Shown here one piece after another: positions 1 through 5,922 of a stretch of DNA of 7,172 nt (position 1 is the stretch's first letter; each line of letters starts with the position of its first letter). The translations under genes and the position numbers were made by a program. The notes under the pieces were generated by a model. The model did no database searches. It was not told the origin of the DNA and saw only the letters and a list, made by a program, of their open reading frames with translations. The stretch is from assembly GCA_946480685.1 (NCBI GenBank), contig CAMLLI010000204.1, positions 1-7,172 on the forward strand. The letters are read 5' to 3'. The stretch comes from an uncultured Flammeovirgaceae bacterium (GTDB lineage: Bacteria > Bacteroidota > Bacteroidia > Cytophagales > Cyclobacteriaceae).

Positions 1-127
1 ATTGCCGCTGCATCATTTCCTGGAAGAAAAAGTAATTCACTATCTCACGTCACGAAAAATGCTGGAGCTGAACAAAGCCGCGTTGTTCTCCAAACTCATG
101 CCGAAGCGCGAGCCGGTGGAGGAGTAG
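1..127 (+). CDS. C-terminal fragment of an unrecognised protein
   Basis: An open frame enters from the left edge, with codons starting at base 2, and ends at the TAG at 125-127, giving 41 residues. The tail is rich in charged residues and Leu (it contains MLELNKAALFSKLMPKR and ends EPVEE), which looks like a helical, cytoplasmic C-terminus. No motif identifies the family, and I do not assign a function. The frame has no ORF competitor of similar quality and stops just before the repeat-rich spacer, which supports it as a real gene end. It converges with the TPR gene on the opposite strand. Confidence 0.55.
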   Translation, partial: LPLHHFLEEKVIHYLTSRKMLELNKAALFSKLMPKREPVEE

Positions 128-131
128 ACTT

Positions 132-358
132 CGTTATCCGTTATACGTGAATCGTTAGGCGTTAATCGTTACACGTTAACCGTAACAAAATCTTTCGTGT
201 ATAGTATACAAATCGTAGTCGTTAACAATAATCTACGTACTATTAACGGATAACTTATAACGTGTAACGATTAACCTATAGCAGAGCGTTCCTGCAGCCA
301 GAGGCCAGTAACCAGTAGCCTCTTTCACCTGATAACGAATAACCTGTAACGGATAACG
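132..358. repeat. Nested inverted-repeat element of CGTTA/TAACG words
   Basis: The spacer between two convergent stop codons (127 and 361) is almost wholly made of short degenerate words. CGTTA-type words dominate the + strand from 132 to about 225, and their complement TAACG dominates from about 243 to 358. Three perfect inverted pairs nest inside each other: 12 bp 132-143 with 347-358 (CGTTATCCGTTA), 18 bp 161-178 with 258-275 (GTTAATCGTTACACGTTA), and 6 bp 220-225 with 243-248. An 11-base palindrome, GTATAGTATAC, lies at 199-209. A separate GC-richer block at 294-320 (GCAGCCAGAGGC then CCAGTAACCAGTAGCC) resembles words in the spacer at 5731-6037. No ORF of coding quality and no U-tract terminator is seen. 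It could fold as a long-loop hairpin or be a non-autonomous mobile remnant. I do not recognise a named family. Confidence 0.75.
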
Positions 359-360
359 GA

Positions 361-672
361 TCAGTCGTATAGCAACTCATCGAGCACGGACTGAAGTTCG
401 CGCAGCGTTTTATACTGCTGCTGTTGTTTGGCCAGCGCTATACCTTTTTCAAAAACAGCAATGGCCTGCTCGCGATTGCCAACCGATTCAAAAAGATTCC
501 CCGCCTGGTAATAGGCCGGCAGATAGTCGGGGTAATTTTCCAGCAACGCTTTAAACTGTGTGATAGCCGTTTCAACATCCGACTTGGCATATTCCAATGC
601 CAGTGCATAATGGTTAAACGGATCGTTTGGATCATCGTGTATAAATTGGCGGAGCTGCTCTAGTCGGTTCAT
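361..672 (-). CDS. Small tetratricopeptide-repeat (TPR) protein
   Basis: The product is 103 residues, probably cytoplasmic, with no signal peptide or membrane segment. Two TPR-like helix pairs are visible: about residues 19-52 (NHYALALEYAK... then AITQFKALLENYPDYLP) and about 53-86 (AYYQAGNLFESVGNREQAI then VFEKGIALA). The spacing and the small/aromatic/Ala pattern (A-x-x-Y, G-x-x-F, A-x-x-x-F-x-x-A) are those of TPRs. A short C-terminal capping helix follows (KTLRELQSVLDELLYD). TPR modules bind other proteins, but the partner is not evident here. The start is ATG at 672-670; an in-frame ATG at 690 meets a stop after two codons, so this start is secure. It is transcribed divergently from etfB, and its 3' end abuts the repeat element. 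Compact proteins of this kind are common beside housekeeping genes in Bacteroidota, but a specific role is not known to me. Confidence 0.82.
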   Translation of the reverse strand: MNRLEQLRQFIHDDPNDPFNHYALALEYAKSDVETAITQFKALLENYPDYLPAYYQAGNLFESVGNREQAIAVFEKGIALAKQQQQYKTLRELQSVLDELLYD

Positions 673-861
673 TGCACTTCAAAACTTCATCGTGTCGGGC
701 GGGCATAAACTTAGAAAAAGTTTAGCAATACCGGGCTGCCTTATACTACTACATAAATTCTATACATGCAAGCTTTGTATAGCGCTGGCTTATACTTCTT
801 TGGGTTCAAAGGCGGTGTTGTATACTATAGATACATTTGAATGTCTGCTAAATTTTAAAAT

Positions 862-895
862 TTTGGCGTTCGGTATTCGGTTTTTTGTATCTTGA
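862..895 (+). promoter_or_regulatory. Candidate Bacteroidota promoter for the etf operon
   Basis: TTTG at 862-865 is followed after 22 bp by TATCTTGA at 888-895, which matches the Bacteroidota -7 box TAnnTTTG at 6 of 8 positions. A start near 902 would give a leader of about 40 nt. An exact -7 match, TACATTTG, lies at 832-839 but has no TTTG or TTG at the right distance upstream, so it is a weaker alternative. The 269-bp spacer between the divergent TPR gene and etfB (673-941) is otherwise AT-rich. It contains repeated TATAC/GTATA words and the AT palindrome AAATTTTAAAATTTT near 850-864. It holds no gene that I can support. Confidence 0.35.
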
Positions 896-941
896 GCCCT
901 GTTTCCAAAAAACACTTTTAAACTTATTGATTTAGAGTGAG

Positions 942-1682
942 ATGAAGATTTTAGTTTGTATTACACACGTTCCGGATACTACATCCAAAATCAATTTTAC
1001 AGATAACAATACCAAGTTCGATCCTACCGGTGTCCAGTTTATTATAGGACCCTATGATGATTATGCACTGGCACGTGCGATCGAAATTAAAGAAGCGAAT
1101 GCCGGCACAACGGTAACGGTTCTTAATGTTGGTACTGCTGATACTGAACCCACGATCCGCAAGGCATTAGCCATTGGTGCTGATGATGCTGTTCGCGTAA
1201 ACGCAGAGCCGACTGACTCGCTGTTTGTAGCAACACAGATTGCAGAACATGCCAAGTCGGTGGGATACGATCTGATTCTGATGGGCCGCGAGTCCATTGA
1301 CTATAACAGTGGCGTTGTACATGGTATAGTAGGAGAGCTCCTCGGCATGCCGTCTGTTTCTCCGGTAATGAAACTCGACATCGAAGGCACCAAGGCGAAA
1401 CTCGCGCGCGAGATCGAAGGTGGTAAAGAATATGTAGAGGTAAGTCTGCCGTTTGTGGCAGGCTGCCAGGAACCTATAGCCGAGTGGAAGATACCCAACA
1501 TGCGCGGTATCATGTCGGCCCGTACAAAACCGTTGAAAGTAGTTGAGCCTAAAGCTGTTGACAGCGGAGTGAAACTACAGCAATTTGAATTGCCGCCACC
1601 AAAAGGAGCTGTGAAAATGATTGCTGCTGATAACGTAGCAGAACTTGTTTCATTACTGAAGAATGAAGCCAAGGTAATTTAA
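942..1682 (+). CDS. etfB: Electron transfer flavoprotein beta subunit
   Basis: EtfB forms a heterodimer with EtfA that accepts electrons from acyl-CoA and related flavin dehydrogenases and passes them to ETF:quinone oxidoreductase. The product has 246 residues, close to the usual 250-260. Diagnostic parts are the N-terminal strand MKILVCITHVPDT, the block VLNVG-TADTEPTIRKALAIGADDAVRV (residues 61-86), and the C-terminal segment IPNMRGIMSARTKPL (184-198), which corresponds to the LP-x-hydrophobic-x-K-A-x-x-K recognition-loop region. The nucleotide-binding loop (residues 119-137, starting IDYNSGVVHG) lacks the D-x-x-x-Q-[TV]-G pattern of mammalian and bifurcating ETFs; I recall similar YNGG-type loops in other Bacteroidota. 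The ATG at 942 is the first in frame and gives the canonical N-terminus. It is followed by etfA after 40 bp, so the two are almost certainly co-transcribed. Confidence 0.96.
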   Translation: MKILVCITHVPDTTSKINFTDNNTKFDPTGVQFIIGPYDDYALARAIEIKEANAGTTVTVLNVGTADTEPTIRKALAIGADDAVRVNAEPTDSLFVATQIAEHAKSVGYDLILMGRESIDYNSGVVHGIVGELLGMPSVSPVMKLDIEGTKAKLAREIEGGKEYVEVSLPFVAGCQEPIAEWKIPNMRGIMSARTKPLKVVEPKAVDSGVKLQQFELPPPKGAVKMIAADNVAELVSLLKNEAKVI

Positions 1683-1722
1683 TCATCCGTCCAACAATCC
1701 ATTCATTTTAAAACACACGCAG

Positions 1723-2676
1723 ATGTCAATACTTGTATTTGTTGAAAGCGCAGAAGGACAAATAAAGAAAACGTCACTGGAAGCCGTAGCGTATGCACAC
1801 GCGCTGGGAAGTCCGGTAACAGCTATAGCATTAGGCGCAGTAGATCAGTCAGCTCTCGAAGCGCTCGGTAAGTATGGTGCGCAAAAAGTACTGCATGCCA
1901 GCGATGCGCGTCTTAACGAAGGTGTTATTCAAGCCTATACTTCTGTATTGGTAAAAGCCATGCAGGATGAAAATGCAGATATACTTGTGCTGGCCAACTC
2001 ATCACTCGGTACACCGGTAGCAGCACGTGTTGCTATCAAGACCGGTGCAAGCCTGGCGACTAACGTTACCGATCTGCCGGAAACAGGATCAGGCTTTGTA
2101 GTAAAGCGCAGCATCTATACCGGTAAAGCCTTTGCTAAAGTAGAATTGAAAAATCAGAAGAAAGTTATAGCACTGAAGAAGAATGCAGCCGAAGCAAAAG
2201 AAGTAGGCAGTAATGTAACGGTGACACCGTATGCTGTTACACTTTCAGATGCAGACTTTGCTGTGAAGATACTCTCTTCCGAAAAAGCTACCGGTGAAGT
2301 ATTGCTTCCCGAAGCAAACATTGTTGTATCAGGTGGTCGCGGTATGAAAGGTGCAGAGCACTGGGGTATACTTGAAGAGCTTGCTAAAACATTGCATGCA
2401 GCAACCGGATGTAGCAAGCCTGTATCCGATATGGGCTGGAGACCTCACCACGAACACGTAGGTCAAACCGGTGTGAAAGTAGCTCCCCAACTTTATATTG
2501 CAGTGGGAATTTCAGGGGCCATTCAACACCTGGCGGGTGTGAACTCCTCTAAGTATATCGTAGTTATCAATAAAGATGCGGATGCACCATTTTTTAAAGC
2601 AGCAGACTACGGCATCGTAGGCGATGCTTTTGATGTGGTTCCTAAACTTACGGAAGCTCTGAAAGCGGTAAAATAA
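1723..2676 (+). CDS. etfA: Electron transfer flavoprotein alpha subunit
   Basis: EtfA carries the redox-active FAD of the ETF heterodimer. The product has 317 residues, typical for the family. The N-terminal domain (about 1-190) starts MSILVFVESAEGQIKK and has the usual A-x-x-V-A-x-x-T-G-A-S block at 100-114. The C-terminal FAD domain is complete: SGGRG at 203-207, SKPVSDMGW at 231-239, VGQTG at 246-250, the long GISGAIQHLAG at 262-272, INKD at 282-285, and DYGIVGDAF at 295-303. The His of AIQHLAG (269) and the Thr of GQTG (249), both flavin contacts in known ETFs, are present. The conserved Arg after Ser in SR-x-x-VDAG is Lys232 here. It sits directly behind etfB and before the DUF151 gene, on the same strand and without an intervening terminator. 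Confidence 0.96.
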   Translation: MSILVFVESAEGQIKKTSLEAVAYAHALGSPVTAIALGAVDQSALEALGKYGAQKVLHASDARLNEGVIQAYTSVLVKAMQDENADILVLANSSLGTPVAARVAIKTGASLATNVTDLPETGSGFVVKRSIYTGKAFAKVELKNQKKVIALKKNAAEAKEVGSNVTVTPYAVTLSDADFAVKILSSEKATGEVLLPEANIVVSGGRGMKGAEHWGILEELAKTLHAATGCSKPVSDMGWRPHHEHVGQTGVKVAPQLYIAVGISGAIQHLAGVNSSKYIVVINKDADAPFFKAADYGIVGDAFDVVPKLTEALKAVK

Positions 2677-2749
2677 TTTTAGATTGACTAATGCGCAGTC
2701 AGGTGATTTGTGTAAGTTGTATTACAAACGCAGAAGAGATTAAAGCAGC

Positions 2750-3346
2750 GTGAAAAAAATCAAACTCGAAATATTAGGTCTGTCATCCAGTCAATCAACA
2801 ACAGGCTCCTTTGCACTGGTGTTGGGAGAGACCGAAGGCAACCGAAGACTTCCAATAATCATTGGCATGTTTGAGGCACAGGCCATTGCCATTGAAATCG
2901 AAAAGATCATCCCGAACAGACCCATGACACACGATCTGTTCAAGGCGTTTGCCAATAATTTTCATTTTACGGTAGAGGAGATCATCATCTCGGATCTGAA
3001 AGAAGGAGTATTCTTCGGTAAGATCGTATGCTCCGATGGTTTGAAGAAAACCGAGATCGATGCACGACCATCCGATGCCATTGCCATCGGCTTGCGGTTC
3101 GACTCTCCTATATTTACCTATGAAAATATACTGGCTGAAGCGGGCATCGTGTTAACCGATGAAGCCGAAGAAGAAAAGCCGGAACCGAAAATTGAAAAAG
3201 CAAAAGTTAAAAAGGAAGCTACCCGCAAGGATGACTTCAAGAACTACACAGTAGATCGCCTGAAAGAATTGCTGAAAGAAGCAATCGACAAGGAAGATTA
3301 CGAGCGTGCCGCGAAAATCCGCGATGAGCTCGGAAAAAGAAACTAA
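2750..3346 (+). CDS. Bifunctional nuclease (DUF151) domain fused to a C-terminal UVR motif
   Basis: The product has 198 residues. The DUF151/BFN domain spans about 1-135, with the hallmark blocks LPIIIGMFEAQAI (34-46), RPMTHDL (57-63), F-F-G-K-I (88-92) and EIDARPSDAIAIGLR (102-116). A charged linker rich in Glu and Lys (about 136-165) leads to a UVR motif (about 167-198: VDRLKELLKEAIDKEDYERA followed by AKIRDEL), the helical hairpin that UvrB and UvrC use to contact each other. DUF151 proteins in plants were described as having RNase and DNase activity; activity in bacteria is mostly assumed. The start is GTG at 2750: it gives the canonical K-K-I-K-L-E-I-L-G-L N-terminus, while the first in-frame ATG lies inside the domain. 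The 73-bp gap from etfA has only a minor hairpin (TGACT/AGTCA near 2685-2702), so it probably belongs to the etf transcript, which ends just downstream. Confidence 0.9.
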   Translation: MKKIKLEILGLSSSQSTTGSFALVLGETEGNRRLPIIIGMFEAQAIAIEIEKIIPNRPMTHDLFKAFANNFHFTVEEIIISDLKEGVFFGKIVCSDGLKKTEIDARPSDAIAIGLRFDSPIFTYENILAEAGIVLTDEAEEEKPEPKIEKAKVKKEATRKDDFKNYTVDRLKELLKEAIDKEDYERAAKIRDELGKRN

Positions 3347-3373
3347 ACATGTAAAGCACAAACTTTACAATGC

Positions 3374-3416
3374 AAAAGCAGAAAGTGAGTTGAATCCTTT
3401 CTGCTTTTTTGTTTTT
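3374..3416 (+). terminator. Intrinsic terminator of the etf operon
   Basis: A perfect 12-bp stem (AAAAGCAGAAAG 3374-3385 with CTTTCTGCTTTT 3397-3408) encloses an 11-nt loop and runs into a T-tract (3405-3410, then GTTTTT). This is a textbook rho-independent terminator 27 bp after the DUF151-UVR stop codon. A smaller hairpin (TGTAAAG 3350-3356 with CTTTACA 3363-3369, 6-nt loop) precedes it. The A-rich left arm makes weak bidirectional function possible, but no convergent gene needs it. Confidence 0.88.
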
Positions 3417-3439
3417 CAGAGCACTGCGATCAGCTTGCG

Positions 3440-3463
3440 TTATACTTTGAGCTTAAAGTATAA
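3440..3463. repeat. 9-bp inverted repeat overlapping the -33 box (operator-like)
   Basis: TTATACTTT (3440-3448) is perfectly inverted as AAAGTATAA (3455-3463) around a 6-nt centre, GAGCTT. The arms cover the predicted -33 element TTTG (3446-3449) of the promoter for the beta-helix gene. There is no T-tract after it, so it is not a terminator. A dimeric repressor or activator site is a reasonable inference, but no regulator gene is present in the window. Confidence 0.5.
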
Positions 3464-3476
3464 AACGTTAACTTTA
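3446..3476 (+). promoter_or_regulatory. Bacteroidota-type promoter for the beta-helix/cytochrome operon
   Basis: TTTG at 3446-3449, then exactly 19 bp, then TAACTTTA at 3469-3476, which matches TAnnTTTG at 7 of 8 positions. The spacing is ideal for the Bacteroidota housekeeping sigma factor. A start near 3483 would leave a leader of about 17 nt before the ATG at 3500. It lies directly after the etf operon terminator, as expected for a new transcription unit. Confidence 0.55.
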
Positions 3477-3499
3477 ATTCATCCACCTAAGTTGTTGTT

Positions 3500-4684
3500 A
3501 TGAAAACCCTCGCCACCATGCTGCTGTGTGGTATGTCCGTTTTGACATACGCGCAAAAAGACATTCAGAAAAAAATACAAACACAATTTATTGAAGCCGA
3601 GAACGGTTCGGTGATCGAACTGCCGGAAGGTCGCTTTCAGTTTGATGCAAGCTTGTGGCTCGATGGTAAAAAGAATGTTACCATCAAGGGAGCGGGTATG
3701 GATAAAACCATTCTGAACTTCAAAGGACAACTGTCGGGCGCAGAAGGAATTAAAGTGACCAACGCTTCGGATATAACCATACTTGATCTCACCGTACAAG
3801 ACACTAAAGGCGATGGTGTTAAAACACAACTGGTAGACGGTATAACGTTTAAAAACGTAAAAGCCGAATGGACCAACGGTGGTGAAGCCGATAACGGTGG
3901 CTACGGTTTGTATCCGGTACAATGCACCAATGTACTCATTGATAACTGTGTTGCCGTAGGTGCCAGTGATGCCGGTATATATGTAGGACAATCTAAATAT
4001 ATCATAGTGAAAAACTCGAAGGCATATCAAAATGTAGCGGGTATTGAAATAGAGAACTCGCTCTATGCCGATGTTTTTGAAAATGAAGCCTATAATAACA
4101 CCGGGGGAATTCTGGTATTCGATTTACCTGATCTCATTCAGAAGGAAGGCGGTTATGTACGCGTCTTCAAGAATCATGTACACGATAACAACCATATTAA
4201 CTTTGCGCCCAAAGGTAACACTGTAGGCAAAGTTCCGCAGGGCACGGGCTTAATGATTCTGGCCACCCGCAACGTTGAAGCTTTCGAGAATAAGATCGTG
4301 AATAATATATCGGCCGGTACTGCCATTGTGAGTTATTACATTACCGAGAATCCCATCAACGATAAAACCTATAAGCCGTTCCCGTCCAATGTATATATAC
4401 ACGACAATTACTACGAGCGTCCAAATGTAAAAGCAACGAGTAAAGGCCGTTTGGGCAAGATGTATAAATTCAAACTACGCTTCGGTAAAGATGTACCGCA
4501 TATACTATACGATGGTATTGAAGATCCCAGTATGAAAGATCGTAACATCTGTTTGAAGAATAATACCAACGCTACGTTTGCCAACATCGATGCCGGTAAT
4601 AAATTCAAAAACAAATCGCGTGATATGAAACCGCACGACTGCGATCAGCAACCGATCAGTCCGGTGGTATTAACCCGAAATTAA
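3500..4684 (+). CDS. Secreted parallel beta-helix repeat protein (TIGR03805-like)
   Basis: The product has 394 residues and a signal peptide of about 18 residues (MKTLATMLLCGMSVLTYA, cut before QKD); the Cys at 10 is not in a lipobox, so it is likely a soluble exported protein. From about residue 32 there is a pectin-lyase-like right-handed beta-helix: an N-terminal cap (VIELPEGRFQFDASLWLDGK, then NVTIKGAGMDKT), then turns of about 22 residues with regular Asn/Ile/Val positions (ITILDLTVQDT; ITFKNVKAEW; VLIDNCVAVG; IIVKNSKAYQN; ADVFENEAYNN; VRVFKNHVHDN; VEAFENKIVNN; VYIHDNYYE). Segments such as VGASDAGIYVGQS, VAGIEIENS and TGGILVFDLP are strongly family-like. I believe this is the family TIGR03805, described as occurring beside a partner gene of unknown function, as here. 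Cys351 and Cys381 could form a disulfide in the C-terminal region. No catalytic triad of a known polysaccharide lyase or hydrolase is obvious, so enzyme or binding scaffold is open. Its stop codon overlaps the next start by one base. Confidence 0.88.
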   Translation: MKTLATMLLCGMSVLTYAQKDIQKKIQTQFIEAENGSVIELPEGRFQFDASLWLDGKKNVTIKGAGMDKTILNFKGQLSGAEGIKVTNASDITILDLTVQDTKGDGVKTQLVDGITFKNVKAEWTNGGEADNGGYGLYPVQCTNVLIDNCVAVGASDAGIYVGQSKYIIVKNSKAYQNVAGIEIENSLYADVFENEAYNNTGGILVFDLPDLIQKEGGYVRVFKNHVHDNNHINFAPKGNTVGKVPQGTGLMILATRNVEAFENKIVNNISAGTAIVSYYITENPINDKTYKPFPSNVYIHDNYYERPNVKATSKGRLGKMYKFKLRFGKDVPHILYDGIEDPSMKDRNICLKNNTNATFANIDAGNKFKNKSRDMKPHDCDQQPISPVVLTRN

Positions 4685-5730
4685 TGGATCGCTATATGAG
4701 AGGGTGGCTGGCTGGTGTAGCAGGGGTGATGTTGATTCTTTCGTTTCGAACAGAGAATACTTTAGTGCGAAAAGAAAAACTTTCAGAGTATGGTTTTTAC
4801 AAAGGAGCACTCGCCAACCTTGAGCCTGCTGATGATGTAATTCCCTATGCCTTGAACACTCCGCTGTTCAGTAACTATGCCGAGAAACTTCGCTTTGTAA
4901 AATTACCCGCAGGTACAAATGCTATATATAATGATTCGACCACGTTCGACTTCCCGGTAGGCACTATACTCATAAAAAATTTTTATTACCCGAATGATTT
5001 TCGGAAACCGGAGAAGGGGAGAAAGATCATCGAGACAAGATTACTCGTTCGGCAGGAGAGTGGCTGGGACGCATGGCCCTACCGTTGGAACGATGAGCAG
5101 ACGGAAGCCGAATACGATCCGGCAGCAGAAGCCACCACGGTACAGTATATAGATAAGTCAGGGAAGAAGATAACGACTCCGTATCTCATCCCGAATAAGA
5201 ACCAATGTAAAGGATGTCATATACGAAACCAGAAGATGATGCCCATCGGTACATCCGCCCGTCAGCTTAATCATGATTTTAACTATACCTCCGAAAAATC
5301 AAATCAGCTTCTATACTGGCAGCAGCACGATCTGTTGGAGCAACTTCCTCAACAGACTTCATCTATACCCAAGCTCGCTATATGGGACGATGCCACTACC
5401 GGCGACATCAATCAGCGTGCACGCGCATACCTCGATGCGAACTGCTCGCACTGCCACAGCCGCCCGGGCCCGGCCAACACCTCCGGACTATTTCTGGATA
5501 TACATGAAAATGATCCGGCACACCTCGGTATACGTAAAGCACCGATCGCAGCCGGAAGAGGAGCCGGAAACCTGCAATACGATATAGTCCCGGGTGATCC
5601 ACACAAATCCATTCTCCTCTTCCGCATGAAAACCAACGACCCTGCGATAGCCATGCCCGAAATAGGTCGAGAGCAAATACACAAAGAAGGCGTTGCGTTG
5701 ATAGAGGAGTGGATACGGACTTTGAAATAG
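4684..5730 (+). CDS. Diheme c-type cytochrome, SO2930/HNE_0200-like (TIGR03806-like)
   Basis: The product has 348 residues. An N-terminal hydrophobic segment (about 7-20, WLAGVAGVMLILS) can direct export; no clear signal peptidase site or lipobox follows, so it may stay as a membrane anchor. A haem-free region (about 30-170) carries family-like blocks such as LSEYGFYKG, VIPYALNTPLFSNYAEKLRF and FPVGTILIKNFYY. Two c-type haem motifs follow: CKGCH at 175-179 and CSHCH at 254-258. M324 in AMPEIGRE and M185/M186 are candidate distal ligands. The tail (VPGDPHKSILLFRMK then AMPEIGRE) resembles the haem domains of planctomycete-type cytochromes. The ATG at 4684 shares its A with the TAA of the beta-helix gene, which implies translational coupling and a joint function outside the cytoplasmic membrane. 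I recall the family as a fixed neighbour of the beta-helix family with unknown role. The last codons and stop lie inside an inverted-repeat arm (5721-5737). Confidence 0.87.
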   Translation: MDRYMRGWLAGVAGVMLILSFRTENTLVRKEKLSEYGFYKGALANLEPADDVIPYALNTPLFSNYAEKLRFVKLPAGTNAIYNDSTTFDFPVGTILIKNFYYPNDFRKPEKGRKIIETRLLVRQESGWDAWPYRWNDEQTEAEYDPAAEATTVQYIDKSGKKITTPYLIPNKNQCKGCHIRNQKMMPIGTSARQLNHDFNYTSEKSNQLLYWQQHDLLEQLPQQTSSIPKLAIWDDATTGDINQRARAYLDANCSHCHSRPGPANTSGLFLDIHENDPAHLGIRKAPIAAGRGAGNLQYDIVPGDPHKSILLFRMKTNDPAIAMPEIGREQIHKEGVALIEEWIRTLK

Positions 5731-5895
5731 CTGCGAGCTTTGAGGAAAAAGCCGCTGGCTGCAGGCTTCTGGCTGCTGGAGGGGAGAGGTGCAGCTACGT
5801 TTCTGCTGGTGGCAGGTATATATTTAGTAAAGCTGTGAGCTTTGAGTTACGAGCTGCGAGTGGGAAAAGTTGCTTGGCTGCAAGCCTCTGGCTAC
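5729..5895 (+). repeat. Two diverged direct repeat units (about 100-bp period)
   Basis: Unit 1 starts AGCTGCGAGCTTTGAG (5729-5744) and continues to GGCTGCAGGCTTCTGGCTGC (5757-5776). Unit 2 starts AGCTGTGAGCTTTGAG (5831-5846) and continues to GGCTGCAAGCCTCTGGCTAC (5876-5895). The first words match at 15 of 16 positions and the second at 17 of 20, with all differences transitions. The order of the words is conserved, so this is a degraded tandem duplication rather than chance. Confidence 0.65.
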
Positions 5896-5922
5896 AAGAC
5901 GAGAAAGGTATATTCTGACTTC

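Noticed and set aside
132..358. CRISPR array or bidirectional terminator
   Set aside because: The repeats are short, degenerate, inverted and unevenly spaced, so this is not a CRISPR. The stems have no adjoining T-tract and loops are long, so a conventional terminator is not supported.
424..663. 79-codon + strand frame opposite the TPR gene
   Set aside because: The - strand frame has clear TPR helices, while this one is a basic, Phe-rich sequence with no pattern.
849..864. AT palindrome AAATTTTAAAATTTT as a terminator
   Set aside because: It has no GC in the stem and lies upstream of etfB in a divergent promoter region, so it is more likely AT-rich promoter DNA.
1301..1672. 123-codon - strand frame opposite etfB
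   Set aside because: Antisense shadow of a well-conserved gene, with Ser/Thr/Pro-rich composition and no recognisable motif.
3479..4030. 183-codon open frame on the - strand opposite the beta-helix gene
   Set aside because: It lies antisense to a gene with clear signal peptide and repeat structure. Its translation is rich in Phe, Tyr, Cys and Ile with no domain pattern, as expected for an antisense shadow.
5412..5684. 90-codon - strand frame opposite the cytochrome
   Set aside because: It is antisense to the second haem-binding region, where GC-rich codons leave open frames by chance; no start context or motif supports it.
5709..5918. 69-codon + strand frame running from the cytochrome 3' end into the spacer
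   Set aside because: It consists of translated repeat words (CRLLAAGG, FELRAASG), has no homology-like pattern and overlaps the cytochrome stop.
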